Source: G963668605 sp963668605 (GTDB lineage Bacteria > Acidobacteriota > Terriglobia > Bryobacterales > Bryobacteraceae). From it: a stretch of DNA of 64,000 nucleotides. Where the stretch lies: contig OY764903.1 in the NCBI GenBank assembly GCA_963668605.1, positions 4,588,001 to 4,652,000 on the forward strand, written 5' to 3'. Below the pieces are notes generated by a model. It saw only the letters and a list, made by a program, of their open reading frames with translations. It was not told the origin of the DNA and made no database searches. A program made the position numbers and the translations under genes. Positions within the stretch are counted from its first letter, which is position 1; every line of letters begins with the position of its first letter. This document shows positions 42,053-50,663 of this stretch, piece by piece.

Positions 42053-42574
42053 CTACAACGTCTTCAGCATCGCGATCTCGTCGCAGCACTGGAATTTCGG
42101 GCACCGCAGACAATCCTTCCATGCCTTCAGCGGCAACTCGCCCCGATCCACTTGCGTGTAGCCGAGCTTGCTGAAAAATCCGGGTACATACGTGAACGCG
42201 AATAGAGAAGTCAGGCCGTGCTCGCGCGCTTCCCGCTCCAACTCTTCCACGAGCTTGCGTCCCAACCCATGCGTCTTCCACGCCGGATCCACCGCCAGTG
42301 AACGCACCTCCGCCGAGACCGGCGTATAGAAGTGCAGCGCGGCGCAGCCCGCGATCCGTCCGCCCGCCGTCACAACCGAGAAGTCGCGTATGTTCTCCGA
42401 CATCTCGAACTCCGTACGCGGCAGCATGATCGCCTGCGCCGCATAGTCGTTGATCAGCCCGAGCATCTCGGAGACGTCGCTCATGCGCGCCTTGCGCACC
42501 GCCAGTGGCAGGCTCAAATCGAGAGGGATCGATTCGGATACCCGCGGCGTATGCAAGCTGATCAATCCGCCCAC
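42053..42574 (-). CDS. GNAT-type N-acetylglutamate synthase
   Basis: 173 aa from a GTG at 42574, 4 bp after the argB stop, with AAGG upstream. A stand-alone GNAT enzyme: VRKARMSDVSEMLGLINDYAAQAIMLPRTE is the opening of NAGS-type acetyltransferases, and the acetyl-CoA site is VDPAWKTHGLGRKLVEELEREARE. The KLGYTQVDRGELPLKAWKDCLRCPKFQCCDE segment near the end is the signature of short NAGS proteins. It catalyses acetyl-CoA + glutamate to N-acetylglutamate, first step of arginine synthesis. Lacks the kinase-like domain of E. coli ArgA. Third gene of the arg operon. Confidence 0.85.
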   Translation of the reverse strand: MGGLISLHTPRVSESIPLDLSLPLAVRKARMSDVSEMLGLINDYAAQAIMLPRTEFEMSENIRDFSVVTAGGRIAGCAALHFYTPVSAEVRSLAVDPAWKTHGLGRKLVEELEREAREHGLTSLFAFTYVPGFFSKLGYTQVDRGELPLKAWKDCLRCPKFQCCDEIAMLKTL

Positions 42575-42578
42575 GTCC

Positions 42579-43355
42579 TCAGCCTTCCCTGACAATCCGG
42601 GTTCCCACGGAATCCCCCGCCATCGCCGCCTCCACCACATCCGGCAGCAATCCGGGCGCAATCGTAACCTGGCCCGCACCGCCTTCGAGCGCCGCGATGC
42701 ACGCGTTCAACTTGGCCTGCATTCCGCCGGTCGCCACGCCGTCGCGTATCAGCGCTTCGCAATCTGCGATGTCGAGCGCCGTGATCGGAGCGCCATTCGC
42801 GCCCCGCACTCCGTCCACATCGGTGAGGAACAGGAGCCGGTCCGCCCGGAATCCAGCCGCGCACGCGGCCGCCATCTGGTCCCCATTCACGTTGTAGACA
42901 TTGCCCTGCCTGTCGCCTGCCACGCACGCGACCACAGGCAGAAAGCCATTCGCTGTCAGCAGCTCCAACACCTCCGGACGCGAGCGCACGGGCCGCCCCA
43001 CCGCGCCCAGCTTTTCGTTCAGCAGTTCGCATTCGATCAGCGCATCGTCGATCCCGCTTAACCCGATCGCCCGGGCGCCCGCGCCGACGAACGCCGCCAC
43101 CAGCTCGTGATTCACGCTGCCCGCGAACACCTTCAGCAGCGCATCGACCACCTCCGGCGTCGTCACGCGAAGCCCGTCGACGAAGCGGCTCTCCACGCCG
43201 CGTTCGGCGAGAAAGCGCGTCATCTGCTTGCCGCCGCCATGCACCACAACCACCTGATTCGCGCCCTCGGCAATCCGCGCAATCTCCGTGGCCAGTCGCT
43301 TGCGCGCTTCCGGTTGATCCAGCAGCGTGCCGCCGAGCTTCACCACAATCCTCAC
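42579..43355 (-). CDS. argB: N-acetylglutamate kinase
   Basis: 258 aa from a GTG overlapping the argC stop by 4 bp. Amino-acid-kinase fold: phosphate loop VVKLGGTLLD (residues 4-13), GGG in VVHGGGKQMTRFL, substrate loop RFVDGLRVTTPEV, and LTDVDGV and GGMQAKLNACI near the ATP site. Short N-terminus, so it is probably not the arginine-inhibited hexameric form, which has an extra N-terminal helix. Phosphorylates N-acetylglutamate in the cytoplasm. Middle gene of the operon. Confidence 0.96.
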   Translation of the reverse strand: MRIVVKLGGTLLDQPEARKRLATEIARIAEGANQVVVVHGGGKQMTRFLAERGVESRFVDGLRVTTPEVVDALLKVFAGSVNHELVAAFVGAGARAIGLSGIDDALIECELLNEKLGAVGRPVRSRPEVLELLTANGFLPVVACVAGDRQGNVYNVNGDQMAAACAAGFRADRLLFLTDVDGVRGANGAPITALDIADCEALIRDGVATGGMQAKLNACIAALEGGAGQVTIAPGLLPDVVEAAMAGDSVGTRIVREG

Positions 43356-44356
43356 AGCAGGCCCTCCGTCTCCGCAAAGCCCAGCACGAGGTTCATATTC
43401 TGCACGGCCTGTCCGGCCGCGCCCTTCACCAGATTGTCGATCACGCTGACCACCACGCCACGCCCCGTGGCTGCATCGAAACGCACGCCGATATCGCAGA
43501 AATTCGTGCGCGTTACGGCTGCCAGATCCGGCATCTTGCCGTGATCGTACACGCGCACAAACGGCTCCCGCGCGTATTGCGCTTCGTAGATTTCCACCAG
43601 ATCGCTGCCCTTCGCTACACCGGGCGCGCGGAAGTAGATTGTCTCCAGGATTCCGCGGTCGATCGGCAGCAACTGCGCTACGAAACTGAACTCACGCTCT
43701 TCGAGACCCGAGTTCTGCAGCACCTCCGGCACATGCCGGTGATCGAGCAGTGAGTACGCCGAAAAATTCTCCGCCACCTCGCAGAAACTCGTCTTCAGGC
43801 TCGGCTTCCTGCCCGCACCGCTCACTCCGGATTTCGCATCGCAGACAATGCCGGCTTTGCGGTCCAACACGCCCGCTTGCACCAGCGGCCGTATCGCCAG
43901 GTTCGCCGCCGTCGGATAGCAGCCGGGATTCGAAACCAAACGCGCTCCTGCCACCTGCGCGCGATTGAACTCCGGCAGACCATACGCCGCTTCCGCCAGC
44001 AACCCTGCCTGCGCATGCTCCGCTTTGTACCAGTGCTTGTAGTTTTCCGCCGTCCGCAGCCGGTACGCGCCGCTCAGGTCGACTACCTTCACGCCCGCCG
44101 CGAGCAATCCGGGCGTCAGATCCATCGAGACTTCCGGCGGCGTCGCCAGAAACACAACGGCTACGTTATGCTCCGACGCCGCTTCCGGCGTACACGCGAT
44201 GCGCGGCGTTCCGGCGTAGCCCCGTGGGCGCGCCCGGTCTTCCGCATCCGCGCGGTGTTCCATCAGGATAGGCGTCACTCCAGGGTGCCGCGTGAGTATT
44301 CGCTCCAGCTCCGCTCCGCTGTAGCCGCGAAATCCAACTATGCCGGCGATCTTCAT
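43352..44356 (-). CDS. argC: N-acetyl-gamma-glutamyl-phosphate reductase
   Basis: 334 aa. NADP-binding motif GFRGYSGAELERIL near the N-terminus and active-site Cys in SNPGCYPTAANL (about residue 148); HRHVPE at about 208 carries the catalytic His. Reduces N-acetylglutamyl phosphate to the semialdehyde. First gene of the operon; the next gene overlaps by 4 bp. A tandem ARG-box-like operator begins 6 bp upstream of the ATG, and there is no strong ribosome site. Confidence 0.96.
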   Translation of the reverse strand: MKIAGIVGFRGYSGAELERILTRHPGVTPILMEHRADAEDRARPRGYAGTPRIACTPEAASEHNVAVVFLATPPEVSMDLTPGLLAAGVKVVDLSGAYRLRTAENYKHWYKAEHAQAGLLAEAAYGLPEFNRAQVAGARLVSNPGCYPTAANLAIRPLVQAGVLDRKAGIVCDAKSGVSGAGRKPSLKTSFCEVAENFSAYSLLDHRHVPEVLQNSGLEEREFSFVAQLLPIDRGILETIYFRAPGVAKGSDLVEIYEAQYAREPFVRVYDHGKMPDLAAVTRTNFCDIGVRFDAATGRGVVVSVIDNLVKGAAGQAVQNMNLVLGFAETEGLL

Positions 44357-44361
44357 CGGTC

Positions 44362-44396
44362 TGACTATTTATTCACTTTCTATGAATAAACATACC
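44362..44396. promoter_or_regulatory. Tandem ARG-box-like operator (probable ArgR site)
   Basis: Box 1 TGACTATTTATTCA (44362-44375) and box 2 TGAATAAACATACC (44383-44396) each resemble TGAAT-N4-ATTCA, with one and a few mismatches. Their starts are 21 bp apart, the spacing of paired ArgR boxes. Adjacent to argC, so arginine repression of the operon is likely. Confidence 0.65.
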
Positions 44397-44400
44397 ACAT

Positions 44401-44859
44401 TCAGGACCGTTGTTCGTCCACCGAGCGTTCAGCCAGTTCCCCCAGGATCGGCAGCCGGAACGTCTGATTCTGCGCCAGTTTCACCAGCATGAAGACCCAC
44501 GCCACCAGTACGCCCAATTTGAGCAGCTTAGCCACCGGCAGCGCGTGTCCTGGCAGGAACCCGAACATCGGCGACACAACCCAGTCCACCAGTAGCCAGA
44601 CCACAAAGAGATATAAACCCTGGAAGGCATGGAAGCGGACCTCGCGTTCATCGCGGAAGCGGTGCGTTGCCAGCACGACGATGCAAGGGATCCAGCCCAC
44701 CACAGGCAGGTAGCACAGCAGCGAGGCCGTGCGCGGCGCAATCCCGTCCAAGAGATCGGCCGCCGGCGCCGCCGGGCCGCCGCCCTGCTTCGACCCGCAC
44801 CCCGCGCAGAACTTGTCGCGCTCGGCGATCTGTTTCCCGCATTGTGTGCAATAGGGCAT
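44401..44859 (-). CDS. Zinc-ribbon membrane protein (DUF4870-like)
   Basis: 152 aa. N-terminal zinc ribbon with two CxxC pairs (YCTQCGKQIAERDKFCAGCGSKQ), a Gly/Ala/Pro linker, then three membrane helices (about 45-63, 78-97, 110-127) with the DUF4870-like HRFRDEREVRFHAFQGLYLFV segment that carries a conserved HxxQ. Inner-membrane protein of unknown function, possibly a tetraspan-like helper. Transcribed separately, upstream of the arg operon on the same strand. Confidence 0.82.
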   Translation of the reverse strand: MPYCTQCGKQIAERDKFCAGCGSKQGGGPAAPAADLLDGIAPRTASLLCYLPVVGWIPCIVVLATHRFRDEREVRFHAFQGLYLFVVWLLVDWVVSPMFGFLPGHALPVAKLLKLGVLVAWVFMLVKLAQNQTFRLPILGELAERSVDEQRS

Positions 44860-44940
44860 CTCTAAAACTCAGTACGAAATCCGCAATCTTATTGTTCCTG
44901 TTATAGTATCCGATCGCCGGGGGGCGGAACCCAGTTCCGC

Positions 44941-44959
44941 AACCAACCCCTGGTTGGTT
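44941..44959. promoter_or_regulatory. Perfect hairpin between divergent genes
   Basis: AACCAACC-CCT-GGTTGGTT, 8-bp arms with a 3-bp loop, followed by TTTT. It could be a terminator for upstream read-through or an operator; no test is possible from sequence. Confidence 0.4.
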
Positions 44960-45018
44960 TTCCTAGCGCCGCACACCAGCACATGTTCGCAAAAGCCATC
45001 CATGTTAGGATGCCAGAT

Positions 45019-46035
45019 ATGCCGCGCACATTGCTCGTCGTTGTCCTGATGCTCCTCTCTACGGCCGCGCTGCTTCCGGCCGCCAAGCCCCTCGATCTTT
45101 ACTTCGTAGACGTCGAGGGCGGGCAGGCCACGCTCATCGTGACGCCCTCCGGCCAGTCCGTTCTGGTCGATGCCGGCTGGCGCGGTTTTGACGGTCGCGA
45201 CGCCGATCGCATCAAGGCCGCCGCCAAGGCCGCCGGTGTGAAAAAGATCGACTACCTGCTTGTCACCCACTATCACCTCGACCACGTCGGCGGCGTACCG
45301 CAACTCGCCGCAAAGATGCCCGTCGTCAACTTTGTCGACAAAGGGCCGCTCCAGGAAGAGAGCAAGCAAACGCTCGAATTGGTCAAGGCTTACGAAGAGG
45401 CCGTTGGCAAGGGCAATCGCATCAAAGTCGCGGCGGGCGATAAACTGCCCGTCAAAGGCATCGGCATTCAGTTCCTCTGCTCCGCCGGCGACCTCATCTC
45501 CGCGCCGCTCAGTGGCGCCGGTCAACCCAACCCGCTGTGCGGTTCCGAAGCGAAAAAAGCGCTCGACGAGAGCGAAAATGGCCGCTCGGCTGGCTTCCTG
45601 CTGACCTTCAACAAATTCCGATTCCTCGACCTCGGCGACCTCACCTGGAACAAGGAACTCGAACTCGCCTGCCCCAACAATAAAATCGGCACGGTCGACG
45701 TTTACCTCACCACGCACCACGGCCTCGACGCCTCGAACCCCGCCACTATCGTCCACGCAGTCAAGCCGCGTGTCGCCATCATGAACAACGGCGCGAAGAA
45801 GGGTGGCTCGGCTTCCGCATGGCAGATCATCCGCAAGTCGCCCGGCCTCGAGGATCTCTGGCAGCTCCATTACGCCATCGCGGGCGGCAAGGATAACAAC
45901 TCGCCCGACTCGTTCATCGCCAACCCCGATGAAAAATGTGAGGGCAAGTGGATCAAGATGTCGGTGCAGGCCAACGGCGATTTCACCGTCACCAACTCGC
46001 GCAACAAGTACGCGAAAACCTACAAGGCACGCTAG
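45019..46035 (+). CDS. Secreted metallo-beta-lactamase-fold hydrolase (ComEC-like)
   Basis: 338 aa from an ATG at 45019 with AGGAT upstream. Signal peptide about 1-18. Metal motif THYHLDHVGG (residues 84-93) and second-shell elements DAGWRG and TTHHGLDASNP typical of the ComEC/Rec2 C-terminal MBL branch. Predicted to bind two metals and hydrolyse phosphoesters or a related bond outside the cytoplasm. It lacks the membrane part of ComEC, so it is a stand-alone secreted relative. Followed after 21 bp by the YceH gene. Confidence 0.85.
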   Translation: MPRTLLVVVLMLLSTAALLPAAKPLDLYFVDVEGGQATLIVTPSGQSVLVDAGWRGFDGRDADRIKAAAKAAGVKKIDYLLVTHYHLDHVGGVPQLAAKMPVVNFVDKGPLQEESKQTLELVKAYEEAVGKGNRIKVAAGDKLPVKGIGIQFLCSAGDLISAPLSGAGQPNPLCGSEAKKALDESENGRSAGFLLTFNKFRFLDLGDLTWNKELELACPNNKIGTVDVYLTTHHGLDASNPATIVHAVKPRVAIMNNGAKKGGSASAWQIIRKSPGLEDLWQLHYAIAGGKDNNSPDSFIANPDEKCEGKWIKMSVQANGDFTVTNSRNKYAKTYKAR

Positions 46036-46056
46036 TCCTTCGGCTACAGTAGTAGC

Positions 46057-46680
46057 GTGGACTTCATCCTCGAACCCATCGAAGTGCGTGTGCTCGCCTC
46101 TCTGCTCGAAAAAGAGATCACCACGCCCGAGTACTACCCGCTCACGCTCAACGCCCTGGTCAATGCCTGCAACCAGAAATCCAATCGCGACCCGGTCGTC
46201 GCCTACGAGGAAGATGAGGTCTATGCGACGCTCGGCTGCCTGCGCGAGCGCGGCCTCTCGCTCACCATCGTGCCGTCCGGCAGTCGCGTCAACAAGTACG
46301 CGCACCGCCTCTCGGATGTCTTCAACCTCGGCCGCCGTGAGTCCGCCATTTTATGCACGCTGATGCTGCGCGGCCCGCAAACCCTCGGCGAGATTCACAC
46401 ACGCTCGGAACGCATGCACACCTTCAGCGGTCTCGCCGAAGTTGAGGCCGTGCTCGAACGCCTCAGCGTATTCGAGCCGCAACCGCTCGCCGTGAAACTG
46501 CCCCGCCAGCCCGGCTGGAAAGAACCCCGCTACACGCACCTGCTCTCGGGGGAGATCGATATGGCTGCGCCCGAAGCGCAGCCCGAAGCGCCGCGCCGCG
46601 AGGACCGGCTCACCGCTCTTGAAGCCGAAGTCGCCGAACTCAAACGCCAGTTCGCCGACTTTCGCCGCCAGTTCGAATAA
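46057..46680 (+). CDS. DUF480 (YceH-like) winged-helix protein
   Basis: 207 aa from a GTG. Two tandem winged-helix units (LEPIEVRVLASLLEKEITTPEYYPLTLNALVNACNQKSNRDPV, then LGRRESAILCTLMLRGPQTLGEIHTRSERMH) and a short coiled-coil tail (LTALEAEVAELKRQFADFRRQF). The NQKSNRDPV motif is the family hallmark. Function is unknown in bacteria in general; probably a DNA-binding or complex-assembly protein. A 44-bp double-hairpin repeat follows the stop. Confidence 0.9.
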   Translation: MDFILEPIEVRVLASLLEKEITTPEYYPLTLNALVNACNQKSNRDPVVAYEEDEVYATLGCLRERGLSLTIVPSGSRVNKYAHRLSDVFNLGRRESAILCTLMLRGPQTLGEIHTRSERMHTFSGLAEVEAVLERLSVFEPQPLAVKLPRQPGWKEPRYTHLLSGEIDMAAPEAQPEAPRREDRLTALEAEVAELKRQFADFRRQFE

Positions 46681-46690
46681 CTCAAGCGCG

Positions 46691-46734
46691 CGGAGGGCGG
46701 CTCCCCTGAGCCGCGCCGGGTCCCCGGACCCGGC
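46691..46734. repeat. 44-bp double-hairpin repeat, copy B
   Basis: Stem 1 is GCGGCTC/GAGCCGC (loop CCCT): relative to copies A and C two pairs changed together (T-A to C-G, C-G to T-A). Stem 2 is GCCGGGTC/GACCCGGC (loop CCCG). Lies 10 bp after the YceH gene. Confidence 0.9.
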
Positions 46735-46780
46735 CAATCAACTCGCCAAACCGTGCGTTATCTGCGCTACGGGCGCCAGC

Positions 46781-46936
46781 TCAGGAGTCCGCCTTCGCCA
46801 CGTAATTCGTCAACTCCGCTTCGCGCACGCCATAAATCTTGCGGATCTGCCGGCAGATCTCAGCCGCCAGCTTTTCGGGTTTCTCTTTCGGATCGATGTC
46901 GATGACGACCTTCAGGTGCAAATACGTGCGTGCCAT
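46781..46936 (-). CDS. Small protein (51 aa) of unknown function
   Basis: ATG at 46936 with GGAG close upstream, stop TGA at 46783-46781. The sequence starts MARTYLHLKVVIDIDPKEKPEKLAAEICRQI, a strand-helix with a KVV/IDID motif, and ends LTNYVAKADS. Codon use is host-like, and the divergent neighbour starts only 23 bp away. It looks like a small conserved cytoplasmic protein, but I cannot name a family. Confidence 0.55.
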   Translation of the reverse strand: MARTYLHLKVVIDIDPKEKPEKLAAEICRQIRKIYGVREAELTNYVAKADS

Positions 46937-46959
46937 TTCTCCAATGATACGATAGGGGC

Positions 46960-47598
46960 TTGCCCTGCCACATTTGCGAAACCCGGAAGGCGCGCCGCTA
47001 TTGCCCCGGTGTGCGCGCGCAAATCTGCTCGCTATGCTGCGGCCAGGAGCGCGAGGAGACCATCGACTGCCCGTTTGAGTGCGAATACCTCCAGGAAGCG
47101 CGCCTGCGCGATAAACTCCCCGAAGTTTCGCCCGAGGATCTCCCCAACAAGGAAATCCGTGTCACCGAAAAATTCCTCGAAGGGCACGAGCATTTGCTGC
47201 TCTTTGTCAGCGCGGCACTGCTCCAAGTCACGCTCGAAACGCCCGGCGCGCGCGATAGCGACGTGCGCGAATGCCTCGACGCCTTGATTCAGACCTACAA
47301 GACGCTCGAAAGCGGCATCTACTTCGACACCAAACCAGCCAACCGCATCGCCGCCGCGATCTACGAACGCATGCAGGCCGAAACCAGCAAGTACCGCGAT
47401 GAGATGAAGGAAAAGAGCGGCATGAGCAGCATTCGCGACCTCGATGTGATGGGCATGCTCGTCTTCCTGCAAAGACTGGAACGGCAGAACTCCAACGGCC
47501 GCACGCGCGGTAAGGCCTTCATCGATTTTCTGCGCCACTATTTCGCCGATTTTCAGGCCTCGCGCGCTCAGGGCAAACTGCCTCACCCAATCGGATAG
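46960..47598 (+). CDS. Conserved cysteine-rich hypothetical protein
   Basis: 212 aa from a TTG with GGGG upstream. The N-terminal 40 residues hold four Cys pairs/singles (CHIC, RYCPG, CSLCC, DCPFECEYLQ) and probably bind two zinc ions or a cluster. The rest is helical (LLLFVSAALLQVTLETPGARDSDVRECLDALIQTYKTLE). No enzyme motif. Its end overlaps the convergent antiporter by 16 bp. Unknown function. Confidence 0.75.
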   Translation: MPCHICETRKARRYCPGVRAQICSLCCGQEREETIDCPFECEYLQEARLRDKLPEVSPEDLPNKEIRVTEKFLEGHEHLLLFVSAALLQVTLETPGARDSDVRECLDALIQTYKTLESGIYFDTKPANRIAAAIYERMQAETSKYRDEMKEKSGMSSIRDLDVMGMLVFLQRLERQNSNGRTRGKAFIDFLRHYFADFQASRAQGKLPHPIG

Positions 47599-48809
47599 AG
47601 CCGGTCTTCGTCCGGAACTTCCACCCGCGTCGCGCCCTTGTATGCCAGATTCAACAGCGGCGGCGCGATCACGGTGGTCGCCACGGCCATGAACACGATG
47701 GCCCCGTAAACAGGCTTTGTAACGACGCCCATCGCCAGCCCGAGTTGCGCCACTACCATGCCCACTTCACCTCGCGGCACCATGCCCACGCCAATGCGTA
47801 TCATCTCCGTCCGGCCCAAACTGTAGGCCCCCAGTCCACAGCCAACGAACTTCGACACGACAGCCGCCACAAGCAGCACCAGCGTCAGGGCGATCAGCGC
47901 GGCGTTGCCGAATGCGCCCAGATCCACATGCAGCCCGATTCCCGCCAGGAAGAATGGCACCAGCAATTCCGAAGTCCCCTGCACCAATTGCTTGACGCGG
48001 TCGCCGACGCTTTCGCCGAGCGCCATGCCCGCCAGAAATGCGCCCACTATGGCAGCCACGCCCGCGTATACGGCCACCAGTGAGAGTGCGAACAGCAGTA
48101 CCATGGCCAGCGCGAATTCCGACTCTGCCACGCGCAATTTCTCCTGCACCTTCGGCACCACGCGCCCCATCGTCGCGCTGCCCCACTTCGCCACGGCCAC
48201 GACGAAAACTACCGCGAGCAGCACCGTCAGTCCGATCTCAAGCAGGTTCACTTTCCCGCGCGCCGCACTACTGACCAACGCCAGCACCAGCAGTCCCAGC
48301 ACATCGTCGATCACCGCAGCCGCCAGAATGATCTTGCTCGACGTTAGATGCAGCAGGCCCTTCGACGCCAGCACCTGCGCCGTGATACCCACGCTGGTCG
48401 CCACCATCGCCGCGCCGGCGAAGATCGCTTCCGTTTGCCCGTAGCCCCATGCGAGCAAGATGCCCCAGCCCATAAAGAACGGGACGATCACGCCCACCGT
48501 CGCCACCAGCATCGCCGTGCCGCCCACGCGCAGCAACTCGGAAGATTTCACTTCCAACCCGACGCGGAATAGCAGGAACATCACGCCCAGATCCGAGAGC
48601 GTGCTGAGCAGGTCGCTCGGCTGTATCCAGGCGAGCACGCTCGGGCCGACCAGAACGCCCGCAAGAATTTCGCCGACGATGCCTGGCTGCCCGATGCGCT
48701 CTGAGCATTCGGCCAGCAGCTTCGCCGCGCCGAAGATGATCAGCATCGAGAGCGGAATGCGAGCGTCGCTCGAAAGCAGGAACGCGCTGAAGTCGATGGT
48801 GTGGAGCAT
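47583..48809 (-). CDS. Cation/proton antiporter (CPA2/Kef-type)
   Basis: 408 aa from an ATG at 48809; longer frames have no ribosome site and the N-terminus MLHTIDFSAFLLSSDARIPLSML enters the first helix cleanly. About 12 membrane helices; the core includes GQPGIVGEILAGVLVGPS and the conserved SVGITAQVL followed by AAVIDDVLGLLVLAL (Asp pair for cation binding), typical of the CPA2 family. No C-terminal TrkA domain. Exchanges Na+ or K+ for H+ across the inner membrane. Confidence 0.92.
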   Translation of the reverse strand: MLHTIDFSAFLLSSDARIPLSMLIIFGAAKLLAECSERIGQPGIVGEILAGVLVGPSVLAWIQPSDLLSTLSDLGVMFLLFRVGLEVKSSELLRVGGTAMLVATVGVIVPFFMGWGILLAWGYGQTEAIFAGAAMVATSVGITAQVLASKGLLHLTSSKIILAAAVIDDVLGLLVLALVSSAARGKVNLLEIGLTVLLAVVFVVAVAKWGSATMGRVVPKVQEKLRVAESEFALAMVLLFALSLVAVYAGVAAIVGAFLAGMALGESVGDRVKQLVQGTSELLVPFFLAGIGLHVDLGAFGNAALIALTLVLLVAAVVSKFVGCGLGAYSLGRTEMIRIGVGMVPRGEVGMVVAQLGLAMGVVTKPVYGAIVFMAVATTVIAPPLLNLAYKGATRVEVPDEDRLYPIG

Positions 48810-48917
48810 GGGCGGACAAACCCCGCGATTGCAGCGTACCAGCTTGGCAGGGTGGCGAACTACGCCCGCGGGGAGTGGATCCCACGACCGTCCTTCGCCA
48901 CCCGCCAATCTTTGATG

Positions 48918-49136
48918 TTATCCATTTCGATGCAGATGATTCCACAACGCCATCGCCCCCGTTCCGGCCAGCACCGGAAGCGGAGGCGCTCCGAAGGCGA
49001 ACAGAACCATCCAGGACACCAGCACACCACCTGTAAAATGCGTCAATAAAATGTCCATCGACACGGCGATCAACGCGAGCCCGAGTACGATCAACACGAG
49101 GCTTCCTCCCATCGCCATCCCCGCCGGGATGAACAC
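48918..49136 (-). CDS. Small membrane protein
   Basis: 72 aa from a GTG (or 66 aa from an ATG 18 bases on), with about two membrane helices (GGSLVLIVLGLALIAVSMDILLTHFTGGVLVSWMVLFAFGAPPLPVLAGTGAMALW). No ribosome site is strong. Composition and the helix pattern suggest it is real, but the family is not recognised. It lies between the antiporter and the porin. Confidence 0.4.
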   Translation of the reverse strand: MFIPAGMAMGGSLVLIVLGLALIAVSMDILLTHFTGGVLVSWMVLFAFGAPPLPVLAGTGAMALWNHLHRNG

Positions 49137-49154
49137 AAACGCAATCAGAAGCTA

Positions 49155-49175
49155 CCAGTCCCTGCGTGGGACTGG
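49155..49175. terminator. Hairpin between small membrane gene and porin
   Basis: CCAGTCCC-TGCGT-GGGACTGG, 8-bp arms, no T-run. May end the leftward porin transcript. Confidence 0.45.
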
Positions 49176-49208
49176 CGCATCTGACCACATCTTTGAGTCG
49201 CAGCCGCA

Positions 49209-50333
49209 CTAACGCTTCGGCCCGAAGTAAGCCACCATGCCAACCAGCACCGTGTCTTGGTTCCCGTGATTGGCGGTCTGATTGCCGCGGTTGAAGAAGT
49301 CCACGTTCGACCAGTCCTTGCGGTACTCCACCCGTGTGAAGAAACCTTCTTTCATCTTGAATTCACCAGTCAGTGTGAACTCCTTCAGTTTCTGTACCGT
49401 GCCCGTGCTGAACCCGTCCGCGTCGTTGAACCACTCCAGGCGCGGCGTCAGTGCGAACCAATTATTGGCCTGAAGCTTCGACGCCACCGCGATGCCCACC
49501 CAGCGCTGCTCGCCTTTCGAAACGTTCTTGTCCACACCATAGTCGAAGTTGACATACGCATTCAGCTTCGAATTCGGAGTGAACAACATCGTGGTGTCGT
49601 ACAGGTGCCGGTAACCGTCGTTCGTCCCGCTCTTCTCGGGACCGACCATGTAATTGTTTGTCCAAGTAACCTTCGAACTGTTGAACGCACCCATGAAGCC
49701 GAAAGTCTTTCCGGAGTTGTTGTCCTCCACGTTGTTCCAGCCATTCACGACATGGAAGCCACCGGTGAAGTGCTTGCCGAGCGGCATCGTGGTACGCATT
49801 CCCATGTGGTAATACGGAATCGCCCAGGAGAACAGGAGCGAGCGCGAGTAGTTCCAGTTGCTGTTCGTCTCGATAACCTCCGCACCCGCAGCGGTCACGA
49901 ACTTTCCGAAATCCACCTGGAGACCTTTCCCTTTGGGCGGCTTCAGGCTGACATACGCCTGTTCGACATTACGCATCACGCCCAGATCTTTTTCGCCGGA
50001 GTGCACTATATCGAACGCGCGGCCAAATCCGAAATCGACGCGGAACCCCACGGGATCGGCTGCGTGCTCCAGGGTCAACTTTGCCATGTTGAGGCTGAAC
50101 TGATTTGCTCTTACATCGAAATTCCGTAGTTGGTTTGTCTTATCGACCGGGTGATTGAGGTTGAGGTTGTAGTAACCATCAACCAGACCGCTGAACTCGA
50201 TCGGGCCCACAGACCAGACCGAAGCGGGAGCCGCCGCCGGAACCGGGTCAGCCGCCGGAGCGGTCTGTGCCATGCCCACCGACATTACGCCCAGCGCGAA
50301 CATCGTCGTGTGAATACAAACTCCGTGTCTCAT
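49209..50333 (-). CDS. Putative beta-barrel porin (porin-2, OmpL-like)
   Basis: 374 aa from an ATG at 50333 with GGAGAAAG upstream. Signal peptide 1-23, then an Ala/Pro linker and a barrel beginning FSGLVDGYYNLNLNHPVDKTNQLRNFDVRANQFSLNMAKLTLEH and ending MVAYFGPKR. The GLVDGYYNLN opening and the RVDFGFGRAFD strand fit the putative porin-2 family. It is divergent from amtB, so a role in nutrient or ammonium entry is possible, by location only. Confidence 0.82.
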   Translation of the reverse strand: MRHGVCIHTTMFALGVMSVGMAQTAPAADPVPAAAPASVWSVGPIEFSGLVDGYYNLNLNHPVDKTNQLRNFDVRANQFSLNMAKLTLEHAADPVGFRVDFGFGRAFDIVHSGEKDLGVMRNVEQAYVSLKPPKGKGLQVDFGKFVTAAGAEVIETNSNWNYSRSLLFSWAIPYYHMGMRTTMPLGKHFTGGFHVVNGWNNVEDNNSGKTFGFMGAFNSSKVTWTNNYMVGPEKSGTNDGYRHLYDTTMLFTPNSKLNAYVNFDYGVDKNVSKGEQRWVGIAVASKLQANNWFALTPRLEWFNDADGFSTGTVQKLKEFTLTGEFKMKEGFFTRVEYRKDWSNVDFFNRGNQTANHGNQDTVLVGMVAYFGPKR

Positions 50334-50663
50334 TGGTTCTTTCTCCAAATTGAATTTGAAATTGGGGGAACGACGGAGTTCGTAAAGCAAGCATAGCCGC
50401 TGCCGCCGTGCGAAAACCAATTAGAAATTTCAATCGCCCCGATAACGCAAGAGTGTGGCTTCTTCGCAACTGTTCCTCCGCTTTCGTCCCGACGCCCTTG
50501 TTTCTGGTATCGCGGGCCACTAACTGTTTCCCAGCAAGTGCTTGCGGACGCCAGTTGATAGAAAAAATGAATCGCTTCGATAGAAACCTTTCGCTTCCGA
50601 ACGGCGCCCTCGCAGTGCATGATGTAGGGGACCAGCCATGAGTGCGGATCTTGCGAGGAGACC
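50334..50663. other. Gene-free stretch between porin and amtB
   Basis: 330 bp. Both genes start here in opposite directions. I looked for a sigma54 -24/-12 (GG-N10-GC) element suited to nitrogen control on the amtB side and found none that fits. GAGGAG just before 50664 is the amtB ribosome site. No other clear motif. Confidence 0.5.

Noticed and set aside
44869..46305. Long leftward open frame of 478 codons opposite the metallo-beta-lactamase gene
   Set aside because: It is the antisense frame of a well-supported gene. Long open frames on the opposite strand are common in GC-rich DNA; it has no domain and no ribosome site.
50334..50663. Sigma54 promoter for amtB
   Set aside because: A TGGCTTCTTCGCA stretch near 50457 looked similar but the GG to GC spacing is 7 rather than 10.
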